Shown here: piece by piece, positions 1 to 8,970 of the stretch
Layout: every line of letters starts with the position of its first letter
Numbering within the stretch: position 1 is the stretch's first letter
From: Planctomycetales bacterium
Lineage (GTDB): Bacteria > Planctomycetota > Planctomycetia > Isosphaerales > Isosphaeraceae
DNA: 64,000 bases
Reading direction: 5' to 3'
NCBI GenBank assembly: GCA_027452145.1
Contig: DAIDHB010000287.1
Coordinates: 20,841-84,840 of the forward strand
Made by a program: the position numbers and the translations under genes
The notes under the pieces: model-generated
Seen by the model: only the letters and a program-made list of their open reading frames with translations
What the model was told of the DNA's origin: nothing
The model's database searches: none

Positions 1-222
1 CCACCGCTTGTAATGGGCCGTCTGCTTGTGGGCCGCCGGCGCCTCGGCCGTGCGGTAGACCTCGACCAGCAGGAACCGCGCCGGGTCGTCCTGCTGCTGG
101 AGCACGTCGAACCGCGCGATCCCCGGCTCCAGCAGGCTGTTCCGCGAGTTCTCGATGCAGGCCGCCTTGAAGGCCTCGACCTGGTCCGGCTTGACCTGGA
201 TATGAACATGAACGATCAGCAT
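1..222 (-). CDS. ABM-domain (YgiN-type) monooxygenase, 3' end off window
   Basis: Seventy-four codons from an ATG at 222 run off the left edge, so the C-terminus is missing. The protein opens with the beta strand [18 protein letters not shown], followed by a helix and the strand [20 protein letters not shown]. This is the ferredoxin-like pattern of antibiotic biosynthesis monooxygenase (ABM) proteins such as YgiN and LsrG. These are small cytosolic dimers acting on quinones or autoinducer-type substrates; the substrate here cannot be told. It lies 219 bp downstream of the sirtuin gene on the same strand. Family call is firm; specific function is not. Confidence 0.8.
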   Translation of the reverse strand, partial: MLIVHVHIQVKPDQVEAFKAACIENSRNSLLEPGIARFDVLQQQDDPARFLLVEVYRTAEAPAAHKQTAHYKRW

Positions 223-441
223 GAGGCCCTTAGCCCATCTTTGATGTCGAGGAAGATGATGCACGACGAACGGCCGTCGGGGGCAGGATGGCCGCCGAGG
301 GGCCCCGGTCATTCTACCAGCTTGCGGCGGCATCCGCCCCGGACTCGCAGGCGACGTTACGCCGTCCTGCGACCGATCCGGACCAATCGATTCCGTGATT
401 TCCCGGTGCGGCCCATTTGAAGGGAGACCTCGCGGCGCGTG

Positions 442-1224
442 TCACCTCGCGAGGAACCGGCGCCAGATCTCGTCGAGCGCCTCCGCGGCCCCTGCGGCGA
501 TCCTGACTTCGACCCGCGACGTCACGGCCGTCGCCTCGGGGTTGATCTCGACCGTCGGGACTCCCGCGTCGCGCGCCTGGAGCACCGGTTCGGCGATGTA
601 CGGGAACAGGCTGCTCGTCCCCACGCTGAACACCAGGTCGAATCCCGTGTCCAGCTCCGACCACAGGCGCGCGACCTTGTCCTCGGGCAGGTCCTCGCCG
701 AACAGGACGACGACCGGCCGGACGATCGCCCGGCACCGCGGGCAGCGGGGGGGCAGGTTGAGGGCCGAGTAGTCCGTCACCGACGTGCGATGATCGCAGC
801 GGGTGCAGGCCAGCTCGTGGAGGTCGCCGTGGATGTCGATGACCTGGCGCGACCCGGCGCGGCGATGCAGGCCGTCGACGTTCTGGGTGAGCGTCCAGAC
901 GGCGTCGAAATGGCCTTCCATCTCGGCGATGACGTGATGTCCGCGATTCGGGACGGCCGCCCGCGTGGGACGCTCCAGCTCGATGATCGACTCCCAGGTC
1001 ACCTCCGGCCGGACGGCGAACACGTCGCCGGAGAGGACCACCTCGATGGGCAGCCCGTGCCGGGTCATCTGCCCGGCCTCGTAAAGCCCCGCGGGTCCGC
1101 GATAGGTCGGGAGCCCGGAATCGGCCGAGAGGCCGGCGCCGGTGATGAACAGCAGGCGACGGGCGTCGCCCAGCAGCCCGACAACGTGATCGATCGCCCG
1201 GTGATCGGCCTGAGACAGCGGCAT
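442..1224 (-). CDS. Sir2-family NAD-dependent protein deacylase
   Basis: A 260-residue sirtuin. The NAD-binding motif GAGLSADSGLPTYRG lies near residue 30, TQNVDGLHRRAG in the middle, then the catalytic HG of DIHGDLHEL, two CxxC pairs of the small zinc module (CTRC and CPRC), VLFGEDLP, and the late GTSS motif. It removes acyl groups from lysines using NAD in the cytosol. The ATG at 1224 was chosen because GAGGAAG lies just upstream; the frame is open further upstream but without sirtuin-like residues. Length is normal for bacterial CobB-type enzymes. Its targets are unknown. Confidence 0.95.
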   Translation of the reverse strand: MPLSQADHRAIDHVVGLLGDARRLLFITGAGLSADSGLPTYRGPAGLYEAGQMTRHGLPIEVVLSGDVFAVRPEVTWESIIELERPTRAAVPNRGHHVIAEMEGHFDAVWTLTQNVDGLHRRAGSRQVIDIHGDLHELACTRCDHRTSVTDYSALNLPPRCPRCRAIVRPVVVLFGEDLPEDKVARLWSELDTGFDLVFSVGTSSLFPYIAEPVLQARDAGVPTVEINPEATAVTSRVEVRIAAGAAEALDEIWRRFLAR

Positions 1225-1320
1225 GGTCGAACTTCCTCGAGACCTGCTTCGACGCGTATTCCGATTGGCCGGGTGCTCACTCCGGCAGACCCACAACTCG
1301 GTCCACTTCGCGACCGGCCG

Positions 1321-1749
1321 TCAGGCGCCGCCGGCGCGGCGGCGCCTCGATCGACCGGCCCGGCCGCCTTTCCCGCCGTGGTTCGCGCCACCCGGATCGT
1401 GCGTTCCATGCGAGAGGTCCGCTGGCGTCACCAGGAAGGCCCCTCTGAGTTTCTCCTCGACCAGCGAATTCAGGCTCACCCCCCGCTCCTCCGCGGCGTG
1501 GGACATGACACGGTGGAGCTGCGGGTCGATGCGCAGGACGAACTGTCCGGAGAACGGCTTCTCCGGATTCTCACCGCGCCCGGCGCAGAATTCCAGGTAG
1601 TCATCGACGGAATCGTGGAACGCCCGGATGACCTCGGCGACGGAATCCCCCTGAAACGTGATCCCGTCTCGCAGGCTGATCACATGCCCGAAGAGGGTGC
1701 CCGAATCCTCGTCGAACTCGACGACTCCCGTATAGCCCTTGTATTCCAT
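1321..1749 (-). CDS. HicB-family antitoxin, orphan
   Basis: 142 residues. The first 65 match the HicB-like fold (YTGVVEFDEDSGTLFGHV, then GDSVAEVIRAFHDSVDDYLEF). A ribbon-helix-helix DNA-binding segment follows (GQFVLRIDPQLHRVMSHAA, GVSLNSLVEEKL). The last 30 residues are a Gly/Arg-rich basic tail that is not part of the family. HicB normally neutralises the mRNA-cleaving toxin HicA and represses the operon, but no HicA-like reading frame is adjacent on either side. It is therefore a solitary antitoxin or a stand-alone repressor. The ribosome-binding site is weak. Confidence 0.85.
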   Translation of the reverse strand: MEYKGYTGVVEFDEDSGTLFGHVISLRDGITFQGDSVAEVIRAFHDSVDDYLEFCAGRGENPEKPFSGQFVLRIDPQLHRVMSHAAEERGVSLNSLVEEKLRGAFLVTPADLSHGTHDPGGANHGGKGGRAGRSRRRRAGGA

Positions 1750-1953
1750 GGCGGATTCTAAGGATTCTCTTCCTCCGGGCCCCGGATCCCGCCGGCTACG
1801 GCCCGAGGTCGTTCAGCCTTTCCGGGCCGACGCGGTCCCGCCCGATCCGGTCGATTCCCGCGGGCCGTCCACCCCGCGTCCGACACGCTGGCCTTCATCG
1901 GTTCTCGCGACGAGAACCCTGCCGCGCGCCCGGCGTCGAACCTTCGGCGGCCC

Positions 1954-1992
1954 TTGTCATTGTCGGACAACATTGATAACCTGTCTGACAAT
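1954..1992 (+). promoter_or_regulatory. Promoter/operator candidate of vapBC
   Basis: An interrupted inverted repeat, ATTGTCGGACAA (1959-1970) and CTGTCTGACAAT (1981-1992), matches at 10 of 12 positions and sits 26 nt before the antitoxin start. A TTGTCA hexamer at 1954 and TAACCT at 1977, 17 bp apart, could form a promoter over the same bases. Antitoxins with ribbon-helix-helix domains usually repress their own operon at such palindromes, so this is probably the VapB binding site. The palindrome is seen directly; its role is inferred. Confidence 0.5.
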
Positions 1993-2017
1993 CGGGAACG
2001 TCCGAACTGGAGGGGCC

Positions 2018-2263
2018 GTGGAACGGATCAACGTCCGGGTCGAGCCTCGGCTGAAGCGTGAACTGGAGGCGGAGGCGCGGAAACAGGGCGTCCGGCCCTC
2101 GGATGTCGTCCGCCGTGCGCTCGAGGAACATCTCCGGCCATGTGTCCGGCGCGCCAGTTGCCGCGAGCTCGCCGAGCGGCTCGAGATCCTGGGAGTCGCA
2201 GAGGGGTTGCCTGCCGACCTCAGCACCAACTCGGACCACATGGAGGGCTTCGGGCGTGGCTGA
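2018..2263 (+). CDS. vapB: Ribbon-helix-helix antitoxin of a VapBC pair
   Basis: An 81-residue protein starting at GTG 2018, chosen because GGAGGGG lies 4-5 nt upstream. The N-terminus INVRVEPRLKRELEAEAR and GVRPSDVVRRALEEHL is a CopG/Arc ribbon-helix-helix domain that binds operator DNA as a dimer. The C-terminal half (RELAERLEILGVAEGLPADL) would wrap the toxin. Its stop overlaps the start of the PIN toxin by 8 nt, the usual coupled arrangement of type II toxin-antitoxin operons. An inverted repeat upstream is the likely autoregulatory operator. Confidence 0.8.
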   Translation: MERINVRVEPRLKRELEAEARKQGVRPSDVVRRALEEHLRPCVRRASCRELAERLEILGVAEGLPADLSTNSDHMEGFGRG

Positions 2264-2678
2264 GCGGATCCTGGTCGACACCGGGCCGATCGTCGCCATC
2301 TTCTCGAAGGACGATGCCCATCATGACCTCTGCGCCGAAACCCTGGAATCCCTGACGCCTCCTCTGCTCTCCTGCTGGCCCGTGCTGACCGAAGCTGCCT
2401 GGCTGCTACGCGCGCGGCCCGAGGTTGTGGAGAAGCTGTTCGCCGCTCTCGAGGGCGGACTATTCGCCCTGCTCCCGCTCGTGGCGGGGGACATCCCAGG
2501 CGTCGCCAGTTTTCTCAAGCGTTACAGATCGGCCCACCTCCAGCTCGCCGACGCGGCGCTCGCCCATCTCGCCGAGCGAGAGGGAATCCGCCGAATCTTC
2601 ACGCTCGACCGGCGTGATTTCACGATCGTCCGCCTGAAAGGGAATCGCAGGCTCAGGCTCATCCCGCAGGGGCCGTGA
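2256..2678 (+). CDS. vapC: PIN-domain ribonuclease toxin (VapC type)
   Basis: 140 residues from GTG 2256, with GGAGGG 8-13 nt upstream. ILVDTGPIVAIFSKDD supplies the first catalytic aspartate, the conserved E is in LTEAAWLL, and the distal acidic cluster is LADAALAHLAE followed by TLDRRDF. These four acidic positions hold the Mg ion of PIN nucleases. VapC toxins cut tRNA or rRNA when the antitoxin is lost. It is translationally coupled to the antitoxin at 2018. All key residues are present, so it is probably active. Confidence 0.9.
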   Translation: MAERILVDTGPIVAIFSKDDAHHDLCAETLESLTPPLLSCWPVLTEAAWLLRARPEVVEKLFAALEGGLFALLPLVAGDIPGVASFLKRYRSAHLQLADAALAHLAEREGIRRIFTLDRRDFTIVRLKGNRRLRLIPQGP

Positions 2679-3019
2679 CCTCTGTTTCGGCCGTGTCCCG
2701 TCGGGCACACGTCCCGCGAAACCGCCCTGCGCGCGGCCGGCCAGAGCCGGGTCTGCGACACCCGGAGGCTGCCCGCGAACAGTCCCCGCCCGATCGTGGC
2801 ATGCGGCGGCATGGGCTTTGCCTGCTGGTTGGCCGAGCCACCGGCGAGGCGACGGCACGCCGTTCGCTGCGGTGCGAAATCCATGCCCTGCGGGCGGCCT
2901 GGGGTCGCACCCTTCGAGTGTCGGGGGCATGTTTTCAAGAGTCCGACGGGCCGACGCCACCGGTCACGGAGCCGGCGATCGGACGGGCCATGGCCCTCGG
3001 ACGATGCGGAGTGGGACGG
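2679..3019. other. Spacer before the histidine kinase
   Basis: 341 bp without a recognised gene. The kinase frame stays open back to an ATG at 2675, but the residues encoded here are Arg/Ala/Pro-rich and resemble no domain, so I read it as non-coding. A GGAG at 3008-3011 serves the chosen kinase start. I see no clear terminator or promoter. Confidence 0.4.
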
Positions 3020-4153
3020 ATGCCAGGCATCGACCCCGAACAGCGGCTGGCCTGGCTATACGCCGTCCTCAACCTGCTGCCCTCGCCGGCCCAGCTCGTC
3101 GAGCACGGCTCCGGGCGCATCCGGTTCGCCAACGGGGCGGCCCGGATCCTGCTGCCCCTCGAGGCGGATAGCGGACGGGAGCCCGCGCGGGCCGACGCGA
3201 CCGATGCCCAGGGCCGCAGGATTCCCCCAGAACAGTGGCCCCACCGGCGGGCGGCGCGCGGTGAACTGCTCGACGGCGTGGAGATCACCTGGCACCGTGG
3301 CGGCGAGCGGTCCTCGTTCCTCGTCTCCTCGGGCTCCGTGCCGGCCTGGGACGGTGAGACCTCCCTGGTGCTGCTCACCTATAGCGACATCGGTCGCCTC
3401 CGGCGCACCGAGCAGGAGCTGCGCGAGGCGGTCCGTGTCCGCGACGAGTTCGTCTCGGTCGCCTCCCACGAGCTGAAGGACCCGCTCGCCGCGCTGTTGC
3501 TCTGCGTCGGCTTCCTGCGACGCCTGCTGCAAAAGCACGGCGCCGTCCCCGCCGACCTGCTCCGCGAGCGGCTGGAGTTCGGCGAGCGGCAGGGGCAGCG
3601 GCTCGGCCGGATGATCGACAACCTGCTGGATGTCTCGCGGATCGACCACGGCCGGCTCCAGCTCCAGGTCGAGGCGCTGGACCTGCGCGACCTGGTGCAC
3701 GACGTGGTGGGGCGCTACCAGGAGCAGGCCCGCGAGGCTGGCTCGCTTCTCGTCGTCGAGCCGTCCGGGCCGGTCGTCGGCGACTTCGACCGCCTCCAGC
3801 TCGAACACGCGCTCGGCAACCTGGTGTCCAACGCCCTGAAATACGGGGCCGCTCGGCCCGTGACGATCCGCCTCGGCGGCGATGAGGCGGCCGCGACGAT
3901 GGAGGTCGAGGACCATGGCATCGGGATCGCCGAGGCCGACCATGGGCGGATCTTCGAGCGGTTCCAGCGGGCCGCCGACGGCCATCGCGAGCAGAGCCTC
4001 GGCCTGGGGCTGTACATCGTCCGCTCCGTCGTCGACGCGCACGGCGGCTCGATCGGCGTGCGCAGCGAGGCCGGGCGAGGGACGACGTTCGTCGTCGAGC
4101 TGCCCCGGAGGCAACTGCCGGCCGGCGCGAGCGGGCCCCGGGCGGCGGAATGA
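3020..4153 (+). CDS. PAS-domain sensor histidine kinase
   Basis: 377 residues from ATG 3020. A PAS-like sensor fills residues 12-135. HisKA carries the phospho-accepting His150 in the H box FVSVASHELKDPLAA. The ATPase domain has the N box HALGNLVSNALKYG, EDHGIGIAE, IFERFQRA and the G2 box GLGLYIVRSVVDAHGG. No transmembrane segment is visible, so it is a cytosolic sensor. It lies 21 bp before a KaiC-like ATPase, which in turn overlaps a receiver gene, so the three form one operon. The likely phosphate acceptor is the receiver at 5698. The signal is unknown. Confidence 0.93.
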   Translation: MPGIDPEQRLAWLYAVLNLLPSPAQLVEHGSGRIRFANGAARILLPLEADSGREPARADATDAQGRRIPPEQWPHRRAARGELLDGVEITWHRGGERSSFLVSSGSVPAWDGETSLVLLTYSDIGRLRRTEQELREAVRVRDEFVSVASHELKDPLAALLLCVGFLRRLLQKHGAVPADLLRERLEFGERQGQRLGRMIDNLLDVSRIDHGRLQLQVEALDLRDLVHDVVGRYQEQAREAGSLLVVEPSGPVVGDFDRLQLEHALGNLVSNALKYGAARPVTIRLGGDEAAATMEVEDHGIGIAEADHGRIFERFQRAADGHREQSLGLGLYIVRSVVDAHGGSIGVRSEAGRGTTFVVELPRRQLPAGASGPRAAE

Positions 4154-4174
4154 TCGTGCGCGAATGGGGAGGGT

Positions 4175-5701
4175 ATGTCGATGTGGCCCTTTGGTGATCG
4201 CGACGAGGAGCCGCCGGCCCCGGGCGTCCAGGACCGCGTGGAGAGCGGCATCCCGAGGCTGGACTACATCCTCAAGGGGGGATTCCTCAAGGGGGGCACC
4301 TACATCGTGCTGGGGCCCCCCGGCGGCGGCAAGACCATCATGGGCAACCAGTTCTGCTTCAACCACGTCGCCGCCACCGACGGGCGCTGCGTCTACCTGA
4401 CGCTCCTGGTCGAGTCGGTTGCCAAGATGCTCCGCCACCTGGCGCCGCTGGAGTTCTTCCACCCCGAGGTCATCCCCGAACGGATCTCCTACGTCAGCGG
4501 ATACCAGGCGCTGCGGTCCGACGGCCTGGACGGGCTGCTGGCCTTGATCCGCGACACCCTGCGAGAGCGCCGGGCGACTCTGTTTGTCATCGACGGCGTG
4601 GAGAGTCTGCGCCAGCTCGCCCCGGGCGAGCAGCGGGTCAAGGAGTTCGTCCACGAGCTCCAGGCGTTCACCGCGATGCTCGGCTGCACGACCCTGCTGA
4701 TGTCCTTCAAGGATCCCAGTTACGCCTTCACCGAGAACGCCGTGGTCGACGGGATCATCGAGTTGAGCGACGGCCTGGTCGGGCCCCGCGCCGTGCGCGA
4801 GCTGACCGTACACAAGTTCCGCGGCAGCGACTACCTGCGGGGCAAGCACGAGGTCGAGATCAACGACCGGGGCATCGTCGTCCACCCCCGCACCGAGATC
4901 CAGTTCGACAGGCCGCCGGGCCGGGCCACCGAGATGCGCATCCGCATGCCCTTCGGCGTCGTCGGGCTGGATGCGATGCTCTCGGGCGGGCTGCCGTCGG
5001 GCTCGACCACGGCGCTTCTGGGGGCGCCCGGGTCCGGCAAGACACTGCTGGGGCTGTCGTACCTGGTCGAGGGGGCACGGCAGGGCCAGCGCGGGATCTA
5101 CTTCGGCTTCTACGAGCCGCCGCCGCGCCTGATCGAGAAGGCCGGGCAGGTCGGGATCGAGCTGGAGAAGTTCGTCAACGCGGGCATGATCGACATCCGC
5201 TGGCAGCCGCCGCTGGAGCACATGCTCGACTCGCTGGCCGAGCAGCTCCTGGAGACGATCAAGGCGGACGAGGATTCCCGACGCCGGCTGTTCATCGACG
5301 GGATCGAGGGCTTCCGCGCCGCCTCGGTGTACCCGGACCGGATGCCCCGGTTCCTGTCGGCCTTCGGCAACCAGCTCCGGACCTACGACGTGACCGCGGT
5401 GGTCTCCGAGGAGCTGCCGCTGTTCCGCCCCGAGATTGACATGCCCAACCCGGAGCTGGCCAACGTGGTCGAGACCGTGATCATGCTCCGCTACGTCGAG
5501 CTGCGGTCGCAGTTGTATCGGCTCGTCTCGATCATGAAGATGCGCGAGAGCGCCTACGACACGTCGATCCGCGAGTTCCGGATCACCGAGCGCGGGCTGG
5601 CCGTGGCGGAGTCGTTCGCCAGCGCCGAGGCGATCCTCACCGGGCACGGGCGGAGCGTCGCTTCGGCTTCGGCGGAGGTCAACCGGGGGGAGGTGTCATG
5701 A
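4175..5701 (+). CDS. KaiC-like double-domain ATPase (module 1)
   Basis: 508 residues with two tandem RecA/KaiC domains. The first P-loop GPPGGGKT is at residues 47-54 with Walker B LFVIDG at 136-141. The second P-loop GAPGSGKT is at 283-290 with RLFIDGIEG further on. Length matches cyanobacterial KaiC, but no KaiA or KaiB is encoded nearby. Such KaiC homologues are thought to act as ATP-driven switches for partner kinases. Start ATG 4175 follows GGGGAGGGT. It is coupled to the receiver by an ATGA overlap. A second such protein lies at 50477-52045. Confidence 0.92.
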   Translation: MSMWPFGDRDEEPPAPGVQDRVESGIPRLDYILKGGFLKGGTYIVLGPPGGGKTIMGNQFCFNHVAATDGRCVYLTLLVESVAKMLRHLAPLEFFHPEVIPERISYVSGYQALRSDGLDGLLALIRDTLRERRATLFVIDGVESLRQLAPGEQRVKEFVHELQAFTAMLGCTTLLMSFKDPSYAFTENAVVDGIIELSDGLVGPRAVRELTVHKFRGSDYLRGKHEVEINDRGIVVHPRTEIQFDRPPGRATEMRIRMPFGVVGLDAMLSGGLPSGSTTALLGAPGSGKTLLGLSYLVEGARQGQRGIYFGFYEPPPRLIEKAGQVGIELEKFVNAGMIDIRWQPPLEHMLDSLAEQLLETIKADEDSRRRLFIDGIEGFRAASVYPDRMPRFLSAFGNQLRTYDVTAVVSEELPLFRPEIDMPNPELANVVETVIMLRYVELRSQLYRLVSIMKMRESAYDTSIREFRITERGLAVAESFASAEAILTGHGRSVASASAEVNRGEVS

Positions 5702-6078
5702 AGACGATCCTCGTGGCGGACGACGAGTTCGACATGACCGGCCTGTTGCGGGCGATCCTGGAAGGGGAAGGCTACCGGGTCACGACGTGCACCAACGGCC
5801 GCCAGGCGATCGAGCGCCTGACATCATCGAGGCCGGACCTGGTCCTGATGGACGTGATGATGCCCGTGATGAGCGGCCTGGAGGTCCTGGGCCGGATGCG
5901 GCAGACGCCGGGGCTGGGCGGAGTGCCCGTGGTCCTGATGAGCGCCGTGGCCATGCGGGTGAAACGCGAGGAACACGGCTGGCAGGCGTTCCTGAGCAAG
6001 CCGTTCGGCCTGGAGGAGCTGATCGCGCTGGTCGAGCGACTGATCGGGCCCGCGGCGCCGGGCGGCGGCGAGGGATGA
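5698..6078 (+). CDS. CheY-like single-domain response regulator
   Basis: 126 residues, all one receiver domain. The acidic pocket is in VADDEFD, the phospho-acceptor is Asp52 in LVLMDVMMP, the switch serine is in VVLMSAVAM, and the lysine is in FLSKPFGLEEL. No output domain is present. It starts inside the stop of the KaiC-like gene (ATGA), so it is translated together with the kinase and KaiC. It probably takes phosphate from the kinase at 3020 and signals by protein contact. Confidence 0.95.
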   Translation: MKTILVADDEFDMTGLLRAILEGEGYRVTTCTNGRQAIERLTSSRPDLVLMDVMMPVMSGLEVLGRMRQTPGLGGVPVVLMSAVAMRVKREEHGWQAFLSKPFGLEELIALVERLIGPAAPGGGEG

Positions 6079-6216
6079 TTGCGCACCATCCGTGTGTTCG
6101 GTGGATTCTGTGGTTCCGGAACTCGTCGGCGAAGGCTGTGGACAAGGCGTGCAAGCAAGCACGTGCCGGACCGCGAAACGGAGCGATCGCGAGCCCGGCG
6201 CATGCGTGGAGCAATC

Positions 6217-7014
6217 TCAGTACTTGGCCAGATCCTGAGGGTGGGGATCACCGTGGACCCGCCTGGTGAGATCGGCGGCTCCATCGAGCATCATCTTGAG
6301 CTCACTGTTGACGGCGATGAACTGCCAGCCTTCCTTCGCGCGGCGGATGGCGTCGTCGGGGGAGAAGACGTGCAATCCGCAGGGAACCCCCTGGCGCTTC
6401 GCGGCCTCGCGGATGCGGGTCAGGGTGGCCTCGAACGTCTCCTTGTCGGCGAAGGTCCCGTCGGCCGACCTCATCGACCACGTCAGGTCGTTCGGCCCGA
6501 CGAAGATGGCGTCGATACCGGGGACGGCGTAGATCTCGTCGGCCCGGTTCACCGCGTCGATGTGCTCGGTCTGGATCACGACGAGGATCTCGTCGTCGGC
6601 CTTTCGGTAATACTGGTCGGACGTGGTGCCGAAATTGATGGCATGCATGCCGCCGCCGATCGAGCGATTGCCGCGGGGCGGGTACTTGCAGGCGGCGACG
6701 ATGGAGCGGGCCTCGTCGGCGTCCATGACCATGGGGGCGACGATGCCCATGGCGCCCGAGTCGAGCACCATCTTGATGTATTCGTGCTTGCCGGTGGGGA
6801 CGCGGGCGAGTGGGACGCAGCCGGCATCGGCGATCGCGGCGAACATGTAGGCCGCGGTCTCGATGTCGGTGTGGGTGTGCTCCATGTCGACGGTCAGCCA
6901 GGGAAGGCCGACGCGGGCCATGAACCGGGCGGCGGCCACGCTGCCGAGCGTGAGCCAGGTGCCGAACTGGGGCTTGCCGGCGCGGAGCGCCCGCTTGACT
7001 GGATTCTCTTTCAA
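6217..7014 (-). CDS. HpcH/HpaI-family aldolase
   Basis: 265 residues. The start is a TTG at 7014 giving [20 protein letters not shown], which fits the family N-terminus; GGGGA lies upstream and no better ATG exists. Family marks are [33 protein letters not shown], the metal-binding IQTEH, and [13 protein letters not shown]. These class II aldolases split or join pyruvate and an aldehyde in a TIM barrel with a divalent metal. Close relatives act on 2-keto-3-deoxy sugar acids or 4-hydroxy-2-oxo acids; the substrate cannot be fixed here. It is transcribed alone. Confidence 0.9.
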   Translation of the reverse strand: MKENPVKRALRAGKPQFGTWLTLGSVAAARFMARVGLPWLTVDMEHTHTDIETAAYMFAAIADAGCVPLARVPTGKHEYIKMVLDSGAMGIVAPMVMDADEARSIVAACKYPPRGNRSIGGGMHAINFGTTSDQYYRKADDEILVVIQTEHIDAVNRADEIYAVPGIDAIFVGPNDLTWSMRSADGTFADKETFEATLTRIREAAKRQGVPCGLHVFSPDDAIRRAKEGWQFIAVNSELKMMLDGAADLTRRVHGDPHPQDLAKY

Positions 7015-7415
7015 GGGAGTTCCCCGACGTCGTTGTGCGGTTGGATCGATCGATCCCGCGGGAGTTTGGGGCTTCCGGCGGACCAGGATGAGGACACGCC
7101 CGGCGTGGGGATCGGGAGGGCGAGCCTCCCGGCGAGCCGGGATGTGGGGGCAGCCTCGCGGATTTCCGGCATCTCTCGCGAAGATCGTTGGCCCGCGGAT
7201 CCCGCGGGCGGCCACGAGGCTCTCGTCCGAGTTTCGCACGTCGAGGCCGGCCGGGCAAGACCGCGGGCGGCCTGGCCCGTACCGCGTGGCGAGATTGGGA
7301 TTGCTCGACCTGGCAGGTTCGACTAAAGTCCGCGCCGTTTGTGGACGAGGGGAGCCCGGCGCAGGGAGCGCAGGGCGGGGATCCTGCGTCCTCGATGAAC
7401 CAGGGAAGGGGATCC
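7015..7415 (+). promoter_or_regulatory. Divergent intergenic region with sigma-70-like promoter
   Basis: 401 bp between the leftward aldolase and the rightward lipoprotein operon. A plus-strand promoter candidate has TTGCTC at 7301-7306, a 17-bp spacer and TAAAGT at 7324-7329, about 87 nt before the GTG at 7416. The frame of the lipoprotein is open upstream and includes an ATG at 7395, so the start is not certain. I see no other structure here. Confidence 0.4.
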
Positions 7416-8048
7416 GTGACGACCCGCCGACCGCTCATTGCAGCGTTGGTGGCCGGGATGATGCTGGGTTGCTGGGGGTGCGGACTGGCGCCGCACAGCT
7501 TCCGCAAGATCCAGCATCCCGCGCCCCTGGTGCGGGCCCGCTCGGTGGGCCTGGGGGACCGCGAGCCCGACTCGCAGGTCGTGCCCGCGCTGATCGGCCG
7601 CCTCGACGACGAGGATCCGGTGGTCCGGATGGCCGCTCATGAGGAATTGCGCCAGCGAACCGGGCAGGACTTCGGCTATGTCGCCTGGTCCAGCCCCGAG
7701 GAGCGTGCCCAGGCCGTCGGCCGGTGGCGGACCTGGCTGACGGGCCCGCCCATGCCGGCCGGCTCGCTCCAGTCGCCCCAGATGGCGATGGCCCCCGTGG
7801 CGATGTCGCCCCAGGCGACGAGGAGACAGATGCGCCGTCAACGGCGTCGACGGCCCCAGCCGCCCCCACAAATGGTGGCGATGCCGCCGGCGGAGGGTTC
7901 GCCCCAGGGATCTCCGGTCATGGGCGGGGCGATCCCGATGCCCCGGCCGGTCGCGGTGCCGTCCGGCCCGCAGGCGCAACCGCAACCGCAACCGCAGTCG
8001 CAGGCGCCGGCCCTGGTGCCACCGAGCACGGAGGGAGCCCCTCAATGA
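7416..8048 (+). CDS. Putative lipoprotein with HEAT-like segment
   Basis: 210 residues from GTG 7416, preceded by GGAAGGGG; ATG 7395 is the alternative. The N-terminus is a hydrophobic signal ending in the lipobox-like LGCWGCG, so the protein is probably lipidated. Residues 40-110 ([36 protein letters not shown]) resemble one or two HEAT repeats as found in planctomycete proteins. The rest is Pro/Gln/Met-rich and low in complexity. Its stop overlaps the start of the MlaE-like permease (ATGA), so it belongs to that operon. Function unknown; perhaps an envelope partner of the transporter. Confidence 0.75.
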   Translation: MTTRRPLIAALVAGMMLGCWGCGLAPHSFRKIQHPAPLVRARSVGLGDREPDSQVVPALIGRLDDEDPVVRMAAHEELRQRTGQDFGYVAWSSPEERAQAVGRWRTWLTGPPMPAGSLQSPQMAMAPVAMSPQATRRQMRRQRRRRPQPPPQMVAMPPAEGSPQGSPVMGGAIPMPRPVAVPSGPQAQPQPQPQSQAPALVPPSTEGAPQ

Positions 8049-8962
8049 GTACCGCAGCGGACGCAGGCCCGGCGACGCCCGCCCTGATCCGGCCGATCGG
8101 CTGGATGGGGCGGTTCGTCCTGTCGGTAACGTCGTACGTGGGAGGCGTTGCCCTGCTGGCCCTGGGCGCCGCGGGACGCCCGCTGGCCGCCCGCCCCCGC
8201 GACGAGGCGGCGCACAAGCTGCCCGGATTTATCCTGACGATGTCCCGCCAGATCTACTGGATGCTGGTCGTGGGCATCCCGCTGGTCGGGCTGGTGCACG
8301 TGGCGATGGGGTCGTTCCTGTCGATGCAGGCGTACTACGGCAGCACGTTCATCGACGGCACCGGGGCGGTGGTGGGCGTCGGACTGCTGCGCAACCTCGG
8401 CGGCCTGATGTCGGGCATCGTGCTGTCCGGGATCCTGGCGGCGCGGATGATCCCCGAGCTGCGTCGGCTGGCGCGGCACCCCGAGCCCGGCGACGACGGT
8501 CCGCTGCCGGTCGCGGTTCGCCTGGCCGGCCCCCGGATCGCCGCGGCGGGGGTCGCCTGCCTGCTGCTGAGCCTCTGGGGGATCGCCGTCGGCACGGTCG
8601 TCGGCTGGCAGGCGGCGGTGTCGATGATGGGGCTGCCCACCGAGATGTTCTTCATGATGATGTTCAAGATGATCTGGTTCCGCGACGTGGTGGGCCTGGT
8701 GGTCAAGGGGATGCTGTTCGGGATGATCCCGGCGGCCGTCTGCTGCCACGAGGCGCTGCGGCCGAGCTTCCGCGAGGAGGCCGCGGCCCGCCGTCACGCG
8801 GCGATGCACGCCGACGCCGGGGCGCCGCTGGCGACTCCGGTGTTCCGCGCGACCTGCCTCGGCATCGTGGCGATCCTTCTGGTGAACATGAGCTGGTTCA
8901 TGCTGGTCTATCACGCGGTCCCGTTCTACGGCCCGACGCTCCTGAAGCCGCCGTCCCCGTGA
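8045..8962 (+). CDS. MlaE-family lipid ABC transporter permease
   Basis: 305 residues with about five or six hydrophobic helices. Family features are the N-terminal amphipathic stretch, the conserved segment SFLSMQAYYGSTF, GLMSGIVLSGILAARMIPEL, and the late FRDVVGLVVKGMLFGMIPA. MlaE forms the inner-membrane channel that moves phospholipids between membranes together with an MCE protein and an ATPase. It overlaps the lipoprotein gene upstream and is followed 109 bp later by the MCE gene. No MlaF-type ATPase is encoded in this operon, so the ATPase must come from elsewhere. Confidence 0.88.
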   Translation: MSTAADAGPATPALIRPIGWMGRFVLSVTSYVGGVALLALGAAGRPLAARPRDEAAHKLPGFILTMSRQIYWMLVVGIPLVGLVHVAMGSFLSMQAYYGSTFIDGTGAVVGVGLLRNLGGLMSGIVLSGILAARMIPELRRLARHPEPGDDGPLPVAVRLAGPRIAAAGVACLLLSLWGIAVGTVVGWQAAVSMMGLPTEMFFMMMFKMIWFRDVVGLVVKGMLFGMIPAAVCCHEALRPSFREEAAARRHAAMHADAGAPLATPVFRATCLGIVAILLVNMSWFMLVYHAVPFYGPTLLKPPSP

Positions 8963-8970
8963 GAAGCCTG

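Noticed and set aside
439..1761. Long plus-strand open frame of 440 codons
   Set aside because: It is antisense to the sirtuin and HicB genes; its translation is Arg/Asp/Gly/Pro-rich without domains, an effect of high GC.
1750..2017. HicA toxin partner for HicB
   Set aside because: Open frames on both sides of HicB lack the HicA double-stranded-RNA-binding pattern and its histidine.
3056..5647. 863-codon minus-strand open frame
   Set aside because: Antisense to the kinase and KaiC genes, which have full catalytic motifs; the translation is low-complexity.
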